Below are positions 63,550 to 64,000 of a stretch of 64,000 bases of DNA, in pieces. Position numbers and translations under genes: made by a program. Position 1 is the first letter of the stretch; each line of letters starts with the position of its first letter. The DNA is from Methylobacterium sp. FF17 (GTDB lineage: Bacteria; Pseudomonadota; Alphaproteobacteria; Rhizobiales; Beijerinckiaceae). The stretch covers positions 2,170,001 through 2,234,000 of the forward strand of contig NZ_CP107532.1 in the NCBI RefSeq assembly GCF_025813715.1, written 5' to 3'. The notes beneath the pieces were generated by a model. That model saw nothing but the letters and a program-made list of their open reading frames with translations. It searched no databases and was not told where the DNA came from.

Positions 63550-64000
63550 AGGGCTGGTCGCGGAGTGCTGTCGTTCACCCATCGTAGGGGCGCGACCGAC
63601 GTCGGCGTCATCGAACGAACGCAGAGGGTCCCCGTATACTCCTGCGGACGGTAGCTGGCGGAAAGGTTGGCGCTGACGGCCGAGCATCGATCCGCATCGT
63701 CTCAATCAAGCGTGCGCCATCGGCAGCTCAGGCGCCTGCATCGTGTGGCGCGGGACCCGCATCGCGAATTTCGTGGATTGCGTACCTTCTCGGTCAGCCC
63801 CGCGCGGACGGGACCACCGCACCCTGGCCGAAGCGCGCGTCGCAAGCGTCCATGGCGACGATCCGCGGCACGCTGCGCTCACGGTCAAGCTGCCGCCGCT
63901 TCTCGCCCAAGCGCGTCGCATGGGCGGCGTCCGCCTGCTCCAGCGTCTCGCGTTCCGTATGCGGCAGGAGAACGGGCGGGCCACCGCGCAGCCCTTGCGC
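63550..64000. other. Window-end stretch without intact gene
   Basis: No intact gene. The right part is filled by the second umuC remnant on the minus strand; 63550-63705 holds nothing recognisable. Confidence 0.45.
63706..64000 (-). pseudogene. Remnant of umuC 3' end (second copy, runs off window)
   Basis: On the minus strand, one frame entering from the window edge reads RIVAMDACDARFGQGAVVPS then stops; the neighbouring frame continues with STKFAMRVPRHTMQAPELPM and AHA stop. Together this is the C-terminal end of a UmuC-family polymerase (DACNARFGRGAVVP ... SPRYTT ... ELP) broken by a frameshift. Whether the rest of umuC is intact beyond the window is unknown. Nucleotide similarity with the first remnant is visible over about 130 bases. 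Confidence 0.55.

Larger units (their letters stand above)
55661..64000. mobile_element. Putative genomic island starting at tRNA-Gly 3' end (partial)
   Basis: From the tRNA-Gly 3' end to the window edge the genes are short, mostly unrecognised, loosely spaced and lower in GC than the metabolic blocks to the left. The stretch includes an IS5-family element, two decayed umuC ends, a frameshifted secreted-protein gene and a related intact copy. No integrase and no second copy of the tRNA 3' end are seen inside the window, so the far boundary, if any, lies outside. Inferred from context. Confidence 0.45.

Overview
The window is about 70% GC with dense, often ATGA-overlapped genes. Family content (HWE-type histidine kinase, LuxR/NarL and Crp regulators, TPR-glycosyltransferase fusion, CoxL/M/S-type molybdenum hydroxylase, Maf-YacG-tRNA-Phe order) points to an alphaproteobacterium of the Rhizobiales, most likely Methylobacteriaceae (Methylobacterium/Methylorubrum-like). 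This is inference from gene style; no rRNA or other species marker is present.

Layout. (1) 0-9.8 kb is a polysaccharide locus: a LuxR-type regulator, a minus-strand operon (UDP-glucuronate decarboxylase, WecG-type glycosyltransferase, polyprenyl-phosphate sugar-1-phosphate transferase), a divergent plus-strand operon (GDP-mannose pyrophosphorylase/phosphomannose isomerase, SDR epimerase, GT4 glycosyltransferase) and a GNAT acetyltransferase. (2) 10.3-11.8 kb is a Crp-type regulator followed by a small soluble HWE kinase. (3) 12.1-19.8 kb holds HldE, a GmhB-like HAD phosphatase and an AGE-family isomerase, convergent with a TPR protein carrying a GT9/heptosyltransferase-like domain, next to an RTX metalloprotease with six novel-looking C-terminal repeats. 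This could be a heptose-based protein glycosylation cassette and is the most interesting system here. (4) 20.2-38.2 kb is a catabolic block: a NitT/TauT-type ABC importer, two amidases, a MarR regulator with palindromic candidate operators, an amidohydrolase, a kynurenine-formamidase-like hydrolase, a three-subunit molybdenum hydroxylase whose iron-sulfur subunit is fused to CoxG, a complete Liv-type ABC importer and a small Rieske protein. Together these look like uptake, hydroxylation and hydrolysis of a nitrogenous, probably heterocyclic or amide, compound.

(5) 38.5-47.6 kb has a chemoreceptor, several membrane or secreted proteins of unknown role, an HD phosphohydrolase, a frameshifted small secreted protein and a TerB-like protein. 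(6) 48.3-54.0 kb is a complete dipeptide/oligopeptide ABC transporter. (7) 54.2-55.7 kb holds tRNA-Phe, YacG, Maf and tRNA-Gly(CCC).

(8) From the 3' end of tRNA-Gly to the window end the character changes: small hypothetical genes, looser spacing, a complete IS5-family (IS427-like) element, two decayed umuC 3' ends, two related small secreted proteins (one frameshifted), a transglutaminase operon and a LuxR regulator. This looks like the left part of a genomic island using tRNA-Gly as its attachment site; no integrase or second attachment site lies inside the window.
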